A stretch of 41,098 bases of DNA from MAG-120531 sp041163765. GTDB taxonomy: Bacteria; Bacteroidota; Bacteroidia; Flavobacteriales; Flavobacteriaceae. Positions 1 through 7,854 of the stretch are shown piece by piece. How positions within the stretch are numbered: position 1 is the stretch's first letter; the number at the start of each line of letters is the position of its first letter. The notes under the pieces were generated by a model that did no database searches, had not been told where the DNA came from, and worked only from the letters and a program-made list of their open reading frames with translations. The translations under genes were made by a program, and so were the position numbers. The stretch is from contig JBEAQS010000069.1 of assembly GCA_041163765.1 (NCBI GenBank), forward strand, positions 1 through 41,098, given 5' to 3'.

Positions 1-426
1 TTAAACCTGGGCATCCCCATCAAGAAATCGTTGAGTGCTAAAGCCAAATACGAATAAGGCCAGACCAATCAAGGCAAGGTTTTTGATGATGTATTGCCCG
101 ATTAATGTGGGACAAAACAGGGCGCTCCAGGCATCTTCGGGCAGAAAGAACAGGGGAAGAAATGTGGTTGCCATATGGCCTAGAAACACCCAAAAAGCTG
201 TTTTAGTCGCTGAAGGAAATAACCATAAAACACCAAGCACACACTCAAAAAGACCAAAAAATGTAGAAAAGTGTGGCATCGCCAGCAACTCAATTAAAGT
301 CTTGTCGTAAAGATGCATGACCAATTCCTCTGCGGGTGAAACGCCAAAAACCTTTAGGGCGCCAAACCAAAAAAAGATGAGAAATAAAGATAGACGGCCA
401 AACCAGTAAATATGTGTTGCGCGCAT
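1..426 (-). CDS. DoxX/DUF417-like small inner-membrane protein
   Basis: A 141-residue, strongly hydrophobic protein with about four membrane segments (roughly residues 8-28, 48-70, 75-95 and 108-128). The charged GALKVFG stretch after the first segment resembles DUF417/DoxX-like proteins, whose biochemical role is mostly unknown; some DoxX relatives take part in thiol or quinone redox chemistry. It is the last visible gene of the minus-strand operon, starting 5 bp after the TonB receptor ends. The stop codon occupies the first three bases of the window, so the gene is complete but nothing downstream can be seen. The family assignment is tentative; the membrane character is clear. Confidence 0.7.
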   Translation of the reverse strand: MRATHIYWFGRLSLFLIFFWFGALKVFGVSPAEELVMHLYDKTLIELLAMPHFSTFFGLFECVLGVLWLFPSATKTAFWVFLGHMATTFLPLFFLPEDAWSALFCPTLIGQYIIKNLALIGLALFVFGFSTQRFLDGDAQV

Positions 427-431
427 GTTGG

Positions 432-2753
432 TTATTTGGTAGAAAGAATGAAGCTTAAATAAAAAGTGGGAGCTACTGAGTAGTAGTTCAAGACATTGAT
501 TTTATCGGTTTCTGGCTGATAAATGTGTTTGCGTTGCAATATATTTTTTTCTGAAGTAATATTTTGCCAGGAACCGATTATTTTTTTTTGCCACACACGA
601 TCTTCCCCCCATCGATATGACGTGCTGAGGTCCCATCGTCTATAATGGGGCAGTGTTTCCCCGTTTAAGTTTTGATACACAAATCTGTGTCCTAGTTCAG
701 GATCTTCAACCACCGAATCAGGTCTTGAGTAAGGTCTTCCTGAAGCCATACGAAACAAACTGTGCACAGAAAACCTGTTCATGTGCCATGACCCCCCAAA
801 TACTAACGTGTTTTTTTGGGTGTTGTTATTAGGAAAAGAGGCCCCATTTTTTAATCCAACAAACTGGTTGTTACTTGCGATATGACTCCAGCTCCCCCAC
901 ACAACCCAAGAGGAAGGTTTGTATTGTCCAAAAAGGTTGAACCCTTTAGCCTCACTTTGGCCTATGTGAAAATCTTGATCATTTGGATCTAAGTACCCAT
1001 AGTTGAAGGACGAAAGCTGATCCCAATGCTTTTGAAAGTAATTAAAATCGAGTAAATACTCTTTGTGCTGAACTTGAGCTCCAAAGGACTGCTGCTGAGT
1101 CATTAACATTGGAAAGTATACCCCGTCAGCTCCTACCCACATATTGTTTTTATCCTCGAGACTAGGGCTGATTTCCTCGTGGGTTTGAAAAATATTCTGA
1201 CTCTTTTTTTCAAAAGAAGTATACACAGTTAAGCTAGGTGATAACGACATGTCCAGCTTGAATCTCGGTTCCAAACGGCCTACACCCAGATTACTGTACT
1301 GATTGAAACGCAAACCTGCCGAGTAGGAAAAAATGCCAACTCGATTGTTAAAAGACGCAAAAAACGCATGGGTGATGAGTTTATTAGCCGTATAATCAAA
1401 CAGCTCTGTATCGGTAAGCTCTAGTTCAGAAAAAGTATTTAATCCAATTTTTTTTAAGTTCCATTGATAGCCTATGCGCCAATTTAGATCAGGATCAGGC
1501 AGTGAATTGATGGTCCACGCCGCCTCAGTTTCTTGAATTTTATTAATCTTGTCAGCCTTTGAGAATCCCTCCCAATCAAACTCACCATCCTCTTCATCCC
1601 ACTGTAGCTGATCCAACTGTTCGTGCATTTCAAGGTTCACCTCTGATTTTGACCACTGTGTCTGCATGGCAAAACTCGGCCATTGAGCTTGCCAGCTCAG
1701 GCCAAACCCAGATGATTCCTGCTCGGTTTGTTCAAAAGTACTGAACTGAGATTGTGTTTGGGTCAAAGAAAACTGATCTCGAAGATCAAATGCGTTCACC
1801 CTAAATTGGTGGGCCGTATGAGCGCGATAAACCGCACTTACAGAATAATCGTGGTATCCCCAATCTTTGTTGTTCATTCCTGAACTGGTAACAGGCAAAT
1901 AGTGCCCAGAAATCACTTCCATCGGTGGGGTATCCCACCGGGCAGGCAGACTTTTTCTAAGACCCATGATCAGGTCAAATGAGCTGCCTATAGATAGGGG
2001 TATTCCCAGATCTACATCCAACAAACCCAGCCTAGCAGACCAACCTGGGTGGTATTCCGGCTGAGAGACAAGTTGTATGAGTCCTCCTGTATGTTGTCCC
2101 CAACGCGCATCTATACCTGCTTTTTCCACAGTTGCTTGTTGAATCGTATGTGTGGACAGAGAAGAAAGACCACCGTAAACATGGGACATTTGGTAGATCC
2201 GAATACCATTCCAAGTCACCAAGTTCTGGTCAGGGGTACCCCCATGGATATAAAGGCCTCCCACTTGTTCATCAGGACTTTGTATACCGGGTAGCTGAAC
2301 AATATTTTGAAATATGTCAAAAGGTGTTGCCGCCAAATTCAAATTGGTATTTGGTGCTTGAAATAAGAATTTACCCGGTACCGGCTCGGCCAATCCCGGT
2401 TGTTGAAAAAACACCTCAACCTCGTCCAGCTGAATCGCTGATCCCGATGTATCTGATATAATCGGGGCCAACACATAGATTTTGGGGCTTGATTCCAGTA
2501 CGTCTAACGACGCTCTTTCTCTGATTTGAACATGGAAATCAACTACTTGAGCAGGTAGATCATTCCACCCCTGTTTTTGAGCGGCTAAAGAAGCATTGTA
2601 GTTGTATTGCACCCCGTATTTGAGCTCAGCAGACTTTAGGGTGCTGGTCAGTGAGCTGGATTGTCCGTAAAGCCCCAGAGGTAGTAATAACACCAAACAA
2701 TGAAGGAGGGTACTATTGAGTAGGTCGTAGTAAAATTTGACGTTTAGATACAA
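432..2753 (-). CDS. FecA-like TonB-dependent receptor with N-terminal STN-type signalling domain
   Basis: A 773-residue outer-membrane receptor. A signal peptide ends near residue 30 (LYGQ). Residues about 33-97 look like a short STN domain, which in FecA-type receptors contacts the FecR anti-sigma factor in the periplasm. A plug domain follows (about 108-235, with GGLYIHGGTPDQNL and a QHTGGLIQLVS stretch), then a beta-barrel rich in alternating aromatic residues to the C-terminus. The carboxypeptidase-like repeat usual in Bacteroidetes receptors is not evident. The start overlaps the 3' end of the FecR gene by 41 bp, so the two are probably translationally coupled. The substrate is unknown; iron chelates or other metal complexes are possible by analogy with FecA but nothing in the sequence settles it. 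Confidence 0.88.
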   Translation of the reverse strand: MYLNVKFYYDLLNSTLLHCLVLLLPLGLYGQSSSLTSTLKSAELKYGVQYNYNASLAAQKQGWNDLPAQVVDFHVQIRERASLDVLESSPKIYVLAPIISDTSGSAIQLDEVEVFFQQPGLAEPVPGKFLFQAPNTNLNLAATPFDIFQNIVQLPGIQSPDEQVGGLYIHGGTPDQNLVTWNGIRIYQMSHVYGGLSSLSTHTIQQATVEKAGIDARWGQHTGGLIQLVSQPEYHPGWSARLGLLDVDLGIPLSIGSSFDLIMGLRKSLPARWDTPPMEVISGHYLPVTSSGMNNKDWGYHDYSVSAVYRAHTAHQFRVNAFDLRDQFSLTQTQSQFSTFEQTEQESSGFGLSWQAQWPSFAMQTQWSKSEVNLEMHEQLDQLQWDEEDGEFDWEGFSKADKINKIQETEAAWTINSLPDPDLNWRIGYQWNLKKIGLNTFSELELTDTELFDYTANKLITHAFFASFNNRVGIFSYSAGLRFNQYSNLGVGRLEPRFKLDMSLSPSLTVYTSFEKKSQNIFQTHEEISPSLEDKNNMWVGADGVYFPMLMTQQQSFGAQVQHKEYLLDFNYFQKHWDQLSSFNYGYLDPNDQDFHIGQSEAKGFNLFGQYKPSSWVVWGSWSHIASNNQFVGLKNGASFPNNNTQKNTLVFGGSWHMNRFSVHSLFRMASGRPYSRPDSVVEDPELGHRFVYQNLNGETLPHYRRWDLSTSYRWGEDRVWQKKIIGSWQNITSEKNILQRKHIYQPETDKINVLNYYSVAPTFYLSFILSTK

Positions 2754-3582
2754 AGGTGTATTCCAGATTAAAAGGCCACAAGGCTTGATTTAACGCTTGG
2801 TTGAGGTTCTCATGGTCCAGCCTTCCCGTAAATTTCCATGAAGGTTGAATCACTGTTTGTTCAATATCCAGTCCATAGACCGCCTCAATATCCGCCAAAA
2901 CTACAGATAATGGAACATTCCAATAGCTCAAAGGGCTATTTTCTTCCCCTTCAAAGCGTTCTACTGCTTGATTCAGGTTGTCTACCCATTGATATGGAGC
3001 CAGCACATACCTATTTTGATCAATCTTCACCTCAACAGAACCTTCAAAACAACGAACTTGATAATAATTTCCTCTGCTGTGGACGGTGAACTCTGTCCCC
3101 AATACTTGAGTCAAGCCTTGGTCACTCTCTACAGTAAAAACAGCCCCCTTAGCTACCTTAAAAAAAGCTTGCCCCTTAAGGGATATATTTCTTTTCCAGG
3201 CAAATCCCCAACGGCTAAAGCTCAGTTCAGAGCCAGGTGATAATCTAGCTGTACTGTTATCAGGCAAAATATAGACGAGTTCCTCCCCTGTTGTGGCAAT
3301 GACTTGTTTACTAAACCCTTGAAAAACAAACAAACCGATTGCCAACAACACAGAGGCCGCTACACTCCAGCGTACCCAAAGCGAGCGAACAGGAATTTCT
3401 TTCTTTTTAGGCTTATTCAGGAAGGTAAGGTCCTCCTTGAACTCAGGCGCAATCCAACGATTGAGTTCGTCAGTAATCGATTGATACTCTCTAAATTCCG
3501 CTTCTCCTACAAGCGCTTTAAGTGCTTGATCATTTATCGATCCGTCAAGCCAGTCAGAAAGGTATGTTTCTTGCTCTTCCAT
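2713..3582 (-). CDS. FecR-family anti-sigma factor
   Basis: A 289-residue single-pass membrane protein. Residues 1-65 are the cytoplasmic anti-sigma part, about 70-88 (WVRWSVAASVLLAIGLFVF) form the membrane segment, about 95-190 are the periplasmic FecR domain, and about 218-285 match the DUF4974 domain typical of Bacteroidetes FecR proteins. It should hold the adjacent ECF sigma factor inactive until the STN domain of the receptor downstream signals ligand binding. It starts 2 bp after the sigma factor stop and overlaps the receptor gene, the usual sigma-fecR-receptor order. Confidence 0.9.
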   Translation of the reverse strand: MEEQETYLSDWLDGSINDQALKALVGEAEFREYQSITDELNRWIAPEFKEDLTFLNKPKKKEIPVRSLWVRWSVAASVLLAIGLFVFQGFSKQVIATTGEELVYILPDNSTARLSPGSELSFSRWGFAWKRNISLKGQAFFKVAKGAVFTVESDQGLTQVLGTEFTVHSRGNYYQVRCFEGSVEVKIDQNRYVLAPYQWVDNLNQAVERFEGEENSPLSYWNVPLSVVLADIEAVYGLDIEQTVIQPSWKFTGRLDHENLNQALNQALWPFNLEYTFVSKRQILLRPTQ

Positions 3583-3584
3583 AA

Positions 3585-4094
3585 TTAACGGTTAAATCCT
3601 TTGATTTGGACACGTAATGCTACAAGCACATGGTGCATTCTTTTTTCCACAGTTTTTACAGACAACCCCAGGGTGTCTGCAATTTCTTGGTATTTCATAC
3701 CATCAATTCTGTTCATCAAAAAAACTTGACGCTCTTCAGGTTTTAGGCTAGACAAAGCCTTTTCCAATGTTGATTTAAATTCGTCTTGTTCAATTAAAAA
3801 CTCAGGTGTCTGGTATTCTTGGTTATTTCTGTCTGGTGAAGTCGCCGAAAACTCCAAGACAACCTTCTCGTGTTTAATGATATTTAAAGCTTCATTACGC
3901 GCCATGGTGTAGATCAGCGACTTAATTTTTGTTCCGTCTATTTTATGGCACTGTTCCCATATTTTTACAAAGACATTCTGGGCGATATCTTGAGCCTCGG
4001 CTTCCTTGCCAAATGTGAAGAACAAGTACCTAAACAAGGACTGGGCATTTTTTTGGTAGAAGTCGGAGAAATGTTCAGCATCACAGGGATTCAT
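3585..4094 (-). CDS. ECF RNA polymerase sigma factor (sigma-70 family, Bacteroidetes FecI-like)
   Basis: A 169-residue protein starting at MNPCDAEHFSDFY. An upstream in-frame ATG at 4130 exists but would lie inside the preceding gene; the 4094 start leaves a 4 bp gap after the DUF3570 stop. Region 2 is visible at about residues 15-80 (FRYLFFTFGKEAEAQDIAQNVFVKIW) and region 4 near the C-terminus (LKPEERQVFLMNRIDGM, then YQEIADTLGLSVKTVEKRMHH, an HTH). It is likely released by the FecR protein and may activate this operon and others. Its position in the middle of the operon, after the ApbE-DUF4266-DUF3570 genes, ties those genes to the signalling cascade. Confidence 0.9.
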   Translation of the reverse strand: MNPCDAEHFSDFYQKNAQSLFRYLFFTFGKEAEAQDIAQNVFVKIWEQCHKIDGTKIKSLIYTMARNEALNIIKHEKVVLEFSATSPDRNNQEYQTPEFLIEQDEFKSTLEKALSSLKPEERQVFLMNRIDGMKYQEIADTLGLSVKTVEKRMHHVLVALRVQIKGFNR

Positions 4095-4098
4095 AAGC

Positions 4099-5628
4099 TT
4101 ATTTTTCAACAAATTTGATTCCAAAACCATAGATCACAGCCTGCAGGCCATCGCTTCTGTAGTAGTGTTGGAACCTAAAATCTACGGTTTTTAGACCAAA
4201 TCCAAGTACATCTACTTGACCAAAAATATCTTTATACCCCAATCCAAATCCCATCTGCTTGCTGGTAAATCCAGAAAGATCATAATCGGATGTGTAGTAA
4301 CGTTCCGTTGACAAATGAACTCCATACGGGGCAAAGTAATCTGCTTTGCTTTGTTCGTACCATCTAAAACTTGGTGTAAAGACCCATTTTGTAGACAGCT
4401 TAAGGGGTAATTCGACGGATGCCGTCTGAGAATCAACACCCCAATTATCGAAGTAGTATCTGTAAAAAGTTCTAAGTGTTGCCAGATCATTTAAGTACCA
4501 ATGAAAACGACCACCTACAGGAATTTTAAGTCGACTATCGGGTAACCGCTCTACGTCATCTGCCAAGCGAAATACACCATAGTTGCTGGTTTGCTCGTAA
4601 TTACTGATGTACGTGTGATCCCCAATAAAGTACTGCGGTTTGTCCGCAAAGTATATTCGGTGATATGGGGTTGAGAGTAGTCCTTGCTGCCCAACCACAT
4701 CTATACTCATAGAAAACTGAGTTTTAGCGCTTAAAATCTGAGAAAATTCAAGCGTCATGGTGTATGAATTTCTATTGGCGTTGCTCCACTCGGCAAATGC
4801 GGATGGTCTATAGCCTGACGTCCCTATTCCATTGATGTCCCAAACAGGTACCCCACTAAAATAACCGCTGTTCAAAAAGTTATTGCCATACTTACCGTAT
4901 TCGTGGAGCTCCGTAGGATAGATAGGCATCCATTTATCAAAATAAGCCTTCCCCTTAATTCCTAGCTCCGTATTTTTTTCATTAAATAATTTCACCAAGC
5001 CTAAACCCACGCCTAAGGAGGTATAATCATATTCTGTGGATACGTATAAGTTAGCGCTGACGATTTGATTTCTATCCTCAGAGCTTTGAGCTATAGCAGC
5101 ACTAACATAGCCTAAAACATCACTTCGGGAAGCACCTGAAGAAGCGTACCAAGGGGTTCCAATCGGAGTGGATACTCCATTCACTACACCTGTGGAAGCT
5201 GCAGATATAGCGCCCGTTCCAGATCCCCAACCCCTGCCTGTTCCAGAAGGCTTGTCGTCATAGTCATCACCGTACTTATCATCATATTTATTTCCTCGTA
5301 AGGTGCTGTAAAAAGGATTAATGTTACTCGAAGAAGCAGAGGAATAAGCAGAAAGCCCCGTCTCAACAGTCAAAACAGTATTGAAATTTAGTGGAACATT
5401 AACGACCACTGTTGGAGTAACGTCAGTTAGTTGCTCGGTTCCCAACCCTCCGCCAACGGCCCCGTGAGTTCCCTCCTGGGCATAATAGCTAAACAGTGTT
5501 TCAATCTCAATCCCTTCGAGCACCTTTTTTTGATAGGTTGGCGTTGATGGTGTTGGTGATTGCTGTCCCCAGGCAGTTAAGCCCATTAAGACCCACAGAA
5601 AACTCAGCGTAATGCGTAATTTCTTCAT
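4099..5628 (-). CDS. DUF3570 outer-membrane beta-barrel protein, candidate flavinylation target
   Basis: A 509-residue protein when started at MKKLRITLSFLW, which gives a clean signal peptide ending at AWGQ; a longer reading to 5712 would overlap the DUF4266 gene and destroy the signal. The sequence is rich in aromatic and beta-strand stretches consistent with a barrel, and matches DUF3570, a family of unknown function found beside DUF4266 and ApbE genes. Residues about 113-131 form an Asp/Lys/Tyr-rich loop (NKYDDKYGDDYDDKPSG), followed by a Ser/Gly-rich segment with SGAS at residues 164-167 (5128-5139). SGAS resembles the S/T-G-A-S/T acceptor sequence used by ApbE-type FMN transferases, so this barrel could carry covalent FMN; that is inference. 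It starts 1 bp after the DUF4266 stop. Confidence 0.82.
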   Translation of the reverse strand: MKKLRITLSFLWVLMGLTAWGQQSPTPSTPTYQKKVLEGIEIETLFSYYAQEGTHGAVGGGLGTEQLTDVTPTVVVNVPLNFNTVLTVETGLSAYSSASSSNINPFYSTLRGNKYDDKYGDDYDDKPSGTGRGWGSGTGAISAASTGVVNGVSTPIGTPWYASSGASRSDVLGYVSAAIAQSSEDRNQIVSANLYVSTEYDYTSLGVGLGLVKLFNEKNTELGIKGKAYFDKWMPIYPTELHEYGKYGNNFLNSGYFSGVPVWDINGIGTSGYRPSAFAEWSNANRNSYTMTLEFSQILSAKTQFSMSIDVVGQQGLLSTPYHRIYFADKPQYFIGDHTYISNYEQTSNYGVFRLADDVERLPDSRLKIPVGGRFHWYLNDLATLRTFYRYYFDNWGVDSQTASVELPLKLSTKWVFTPSFRWYEQSKADYFAPYGVHLSTERYYTSDYDLSGFTSKQMGFGLGYKDIFGQVDVLGFGLKTVDFRFQHYYRSDGLQAVIYGFGIKFVEK

Positions 5629-5629
5629 A

Positions 5630-5842
5630 TTAATTACAGCCACAGCCGCCTCCAGTTTTTCCGCCGTTACCCCCCGCTGCTGCTTCACGGTACACTTGAA
5701 AATTTGATTCAAACCGCTCTAAGCTTCTTGAAACTAGGAGCATTTCTTCATCATTCACATATACTTTTTCATATTCCTTAAGAACAGTACAGCTCTGAAG
5801 GAGAACAACTAGGATTAGGATTACTCCCCATTTAATGCGCAT
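5630..5842 (-). CDS. DUF4266 small lipoprotein with GCGCN tail
   Basis: A 70-residue protein with a lipoprotein signal (lipobox LLQSC, acylated Cys18). The middle has the LKEYEKVYVNDEEM stretch and the C-terminus reads YREAAAGGNGGKTGGGCGCN, a Gly-rich tail with Cys67 and Cys69 that is the recognisable hallmark of DUF4266. The function is unknown. The start overlaps the ApbE stop by 11 bp and the stop lies 1 bp before the DUF3570 start, so all three are probably translationally coupled. The paired cysteines at the very end of a surface or periplasmic lipoprotein suggest thiol chemistry, metal or cofactor binding, or post-translational modification. Confidence 0.88.
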   Translation of the reverse strand: MRIKWGVILILVVLLQSCTVLKEYEKVYVNDEEMLLVSRSLERFESNFQVYREAAAGGNGGKTGGGCGCN

Positions 5843-6818
5843 ATGGATCTAATTTTAATTGATTGGATGTGTGTACTTTTTTTTGATCATCTACGATAAT
5901 GCAGGACACTCCTTTAAGTTGATTGATCAGGTCTAATCCTGCCTCAACGCCTAGAACAAATACCGAGGTGGCTAGTGCATCACAGAGTTCAGCACTAGGC
6001 GCAAGCACACTAACACTGACCACTCCTTGAACGGGATAGCCTGTTCTTGGATCGATGATGTGGCTGTAGCGCTTTCCCTCTATATCTATGTATTTTTCAT
6101 AATTACCGGAAGTGGCTATAGCACTGTTCGTGACAGGGAGCCACGAGAAAATTTGATCTTTATTCAATGGATTGGTAATACCTACCGTCCAGTCTGTACC
6201 GTCTGGTTTTTTGCCCCATGTCGTCAAGTCGCCTGAGGCGTTAATAATACCTGCGGTAACCCCCATAGATTGAAGTAGTGTTCTGGTTTTGTCTGCGGCA
6301 TAGCCTTTGCCATTAGAACCAAATCCGATCTTCATGCCTTTAAGCGCTAGAAAAACAGTGGTGTCCTTGGCTTGAGTTATAATATTTGTGTAGCCTATCT
6401 TGGACACAGAAGCTTTGATCACCTCGGGTTGCGGAAGCTGATTCACTGTCCCATCAAACTTCCAAATACGATCTACCGCAGCATAGGAGATATCAAAGGC
6501 TCCCTCAGTTATTTTGGATAAATACTTGGATCTCTCGATGAGCTGAAAAGTCTCCCAAGAAACTTTTACAGGTTTGATCCCTGCATGTTGATTGATTTGA
6601 TCTACCTCAGTGCCCGATCGCCAGTCAGAAATCAAGTTTTCAATGCGCGTAATTTCTTGTTCGGCAACACCCAGATAGTACTGACAAGCTGCTTGATCTT
6701 CTGCCACCACAGTCAAATCAAAACGGCTACCCATCAATAACACTGTCTTGGTAGCTAGCTCTTGGGCATATACCCAGGTAATATTAAGGCATAAAAAAAA
6801 GAATAATTGGCGCAGCAT
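5832..6818 (-). CDS. apbE: FAD:protein FMN transferase (ApbE family), exported
   Basis: A 328-residue protein with a signal peptide ending near residue 19 (WVYAQ). ApbE attaches FMN from FAD to Ser/Thr of partner proteins outside the cytoplasm. Visible hallmarks: the WRSGTEVDQIN region (about 66-76), GFGSNGKGYAAD (165-176, equivalent to the usual GG-x-GKGYA-x-D), INASGDL (192-198), ATSGNYEKY (235-243), SHIIDPRTGYP (252-262) and the metal-binding DALAT (280-284). Length is normal for the family. It sits between the thioredoxin-like gene (13 bp upstream) and DUF4266 (11 bp overlap). No partner with a full classical flavinylation signature is obvious nearby; the DUF3570 SGAS site is the best candidate. 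Confidence 0.93.
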   Translation of the reverse strand: MLRQLFFFLCLNITWVYAQELATKTVLLMGSRFDLTVVAEDQAACQYYLGVAEQEITRIENLISDWRSGTEVDQINQHAGIKPVKVSWETFQLIERSKYLSKITEGAFDISYAAVDRIWKFDGTVNQLPQPEVIKASVSKIGYTNIITQAKDTTVFLALKGMKIGFGSNGKGYAADKTRTLLQSMGVTAGIINASGDLTTWGKKPDGTDWTVGITNPLNKDQIFSWLPVTNSAIATSGNYEKYIDIEGKRYSHIIDPRTGYPVQGVVSVSVLAPSAELCDALATSVFVLGVEAGLDLINQLKGVSCIIVDDQKKVHTSNQLKLDPYAH

Positions 6819-6831
6819 TAACTTAACGGGG

Positions 6832-7263
6832 CTAATTGGTTAATCCCATCAGGGCGATGTACTCTTGGGGAGACTTATTGGCATATCCCAGAGTTTTAGT
6901 TACTTGACCCGCTGAATTAAATACCACCACCAGCGGAAAATATCCTTGAGGATTATACCGTTCAGCTAAACTTTGATTGTGTTTTTGTTGCGTTACATCT
7001 AAGGCATTGGCCTTTTTTCTGGGAAAATCAGCCTTGACCATCACCAAGTGATCTTGGGCATATTTTTTAAATACCTCACTTGACCAAATGGCTTTGTCCA
7101 ATTTGATACAGGGCGCACACCAATCAGATCCTTGAAACACCAAGACTAATGATTTATTTTCCTTTTTAGCCTGGGCTTGGGCCTGCTCCATGGAAAGATG
7201 CCAATCTTGTGCGCTAGCCATCCATCCAAATAAAATAGCCAGCAGAAATAATACCTTTTTCAT
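6832..7263 (-). CDS. Secreted thioredoxin-fold protein with CAPC active site
   Basis: A 143-residue protein with a signal peptide ending at ASAQ (residue 19) followed by a thioredoxin-fold domain. The active site is WCAPC (Cys49, Cys52), and YFPLVVVFN near residue 107 supplies the usual cis-proline region. It resembles the thioredoxin_7 type found beside ApbE/DUF3570 genes and should act on periplasmic thiols or disulfides. It starts 2 bp after the lipoprotein stop and ends 13 bp before apbE. A plausible target is the CGC tail of the DUF4266 protein in the same operon, but that is inference. Confidence 0.88.
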   Translation of the reverse strand: MKKVLFLLAILFGWMASAQDWHLSMEQAQAQAKKENKSLVLVFQGSDWCAPCIKLDKAIWSSEVFKKYAQDHLVMVKADFPRKKANALDVTQQKHNQSLAERYNPQGYFPLVVVFNSAGQVTKTLGYANKSPQEYIALMGLTN

Positions 7264-7265
7264 GC

Positions 7266-7712
7266 CTAGTTTTCTGTTCTGATATACGTTCCACTAAGGG
7301 TAAAATAAACCTCGTGACCCGTGTTTAGTTTCACTTCGATCTCTCCGTCTTCTTGCTCCACTTTAACTACGGATGCCGCACTAAAATGCTGGGAAAGATG
7401 CGATTGTATCGCTGTCCAAGCTGTTGAGGAAACGCCCGCAGGGGCTGAAGGACCTGTTTGTTGTGCAGATGTGTTGGTCGGAGAAGATTCGCTTTGTTCG
7501 TTTTCTGCTCCTTCTTGCTCCTCATGATCATCATCGTGATCATCATCATAGCCTTCTGAGTAGGCACTAGTAGAGGCCGTTTCAGCCGCGAGTTCATTTT
7601 GTCTCGCCAAAACAGCTTCCTGCATAGCATTGATGTCGGTTACCGGATCAAGGCTGCAAGAGGTTAAGGCCAAAAGACCCACAATACTAAAAAGTGATGT
7701 TGTTTTATTCAT
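7266..7712 (-). CDS. Asp/His-rich lipoprotein with a short PepSY-like C-terminus
   Basis: A 148-residue lipoprotein (lipobox LALTSC, Cys19). Residues 54-70 are a tract of Asp, His and Glu (YDDDHDDDHEEQEG), followed by a Ser/Thr/Pro-rich linker. The last 60 residues contain VKVEQEDGEIEVKLNTG and YFTLSGTYIRTEN, which resemble the two-strand unit of small PepSY/BLIP-like proteins. The Asp/His tract suggests divalent metal binding. It is the first gene of the nine-gene minus-strand operon. I do not recognise a named family. Confidence 0.75.
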   Translation of the reverse strand: MNKTTSLFSIVGLLALTSCSLDPVTDINAMQEAVLARQNELAAETASTSAYSEGYDDDHDDDHEEQEGAENEQSESSPTNTSAQQTGPSAPAGVSSTAWTAIQSHLSQHFSAASVVKVEQEDGEIEVKLNTGHEVYFTLSGTYIRTEN

Positions 7713-7725
7713 GTTTGATACATTT

Positions 7726-7757
7726 CAAGATTAATGCCGCAGTCATGAATAATACAA
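7726..7757 (-). promoter_or_regulatory. Candidate Bacteroidetes-type promoter of the sigma/ApbE operon
   Basis: On the minus strand TTG (7757-7755) is followed after 21 bases by TAATCTTG (7733-7726), one mismatch from the TAnnTTTG -7 element of Bacteroidetes. It lies 13 bases before the lipoprotein ATG, which gives a very short leader, so this is only a candidate. The operon could instead be read from an ECF promoter I cannot recognise. Confidence 0.3.
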
Positions 7758-7795
7758 TCCCAAGTGAGAATACCCTACCGAAAAAGTATATTTTG

Positions 7796-7819
7796 AAAAA
7801 AATGAGTGGGGCATCCCCA
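7796..7819 (-). terminator. Probable intrinsic terminator of the cupin/barrel operon
   Basis: On the minus strand, TGGGG-ATG-CCCCA (7819-7807) forms a short GC hairpin followed by CTCA and seven T (7802-7796). It is 35 bp beyond the cupin stop and before the next operon. The stem is only 5 bp, so strength is uncertain. Confidence 0.45.
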
Positions 7820-7854
7820 TCAAGGTACCCGCTTTCCCAGAAAAGAACTAGCCC

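Noticed and set aside
7506..7552. Short CAT/ATC-rich repeat tract as a possible phase-variable repeat.
   Set aside because: It simply encodes the Asp/His tract with mixed codons and irregular units; there is no uniform repeat that would slip.
9..7824. An identical 16-mer (GGGCATCCCCATCAAG) at 9-24 and at 7809-7824.
   Set aside because: About one such pair by chance is not surprising in 41 kb on both strands; one copy is coding, the other is in a hairpin region, and no flanking similarity extends it.
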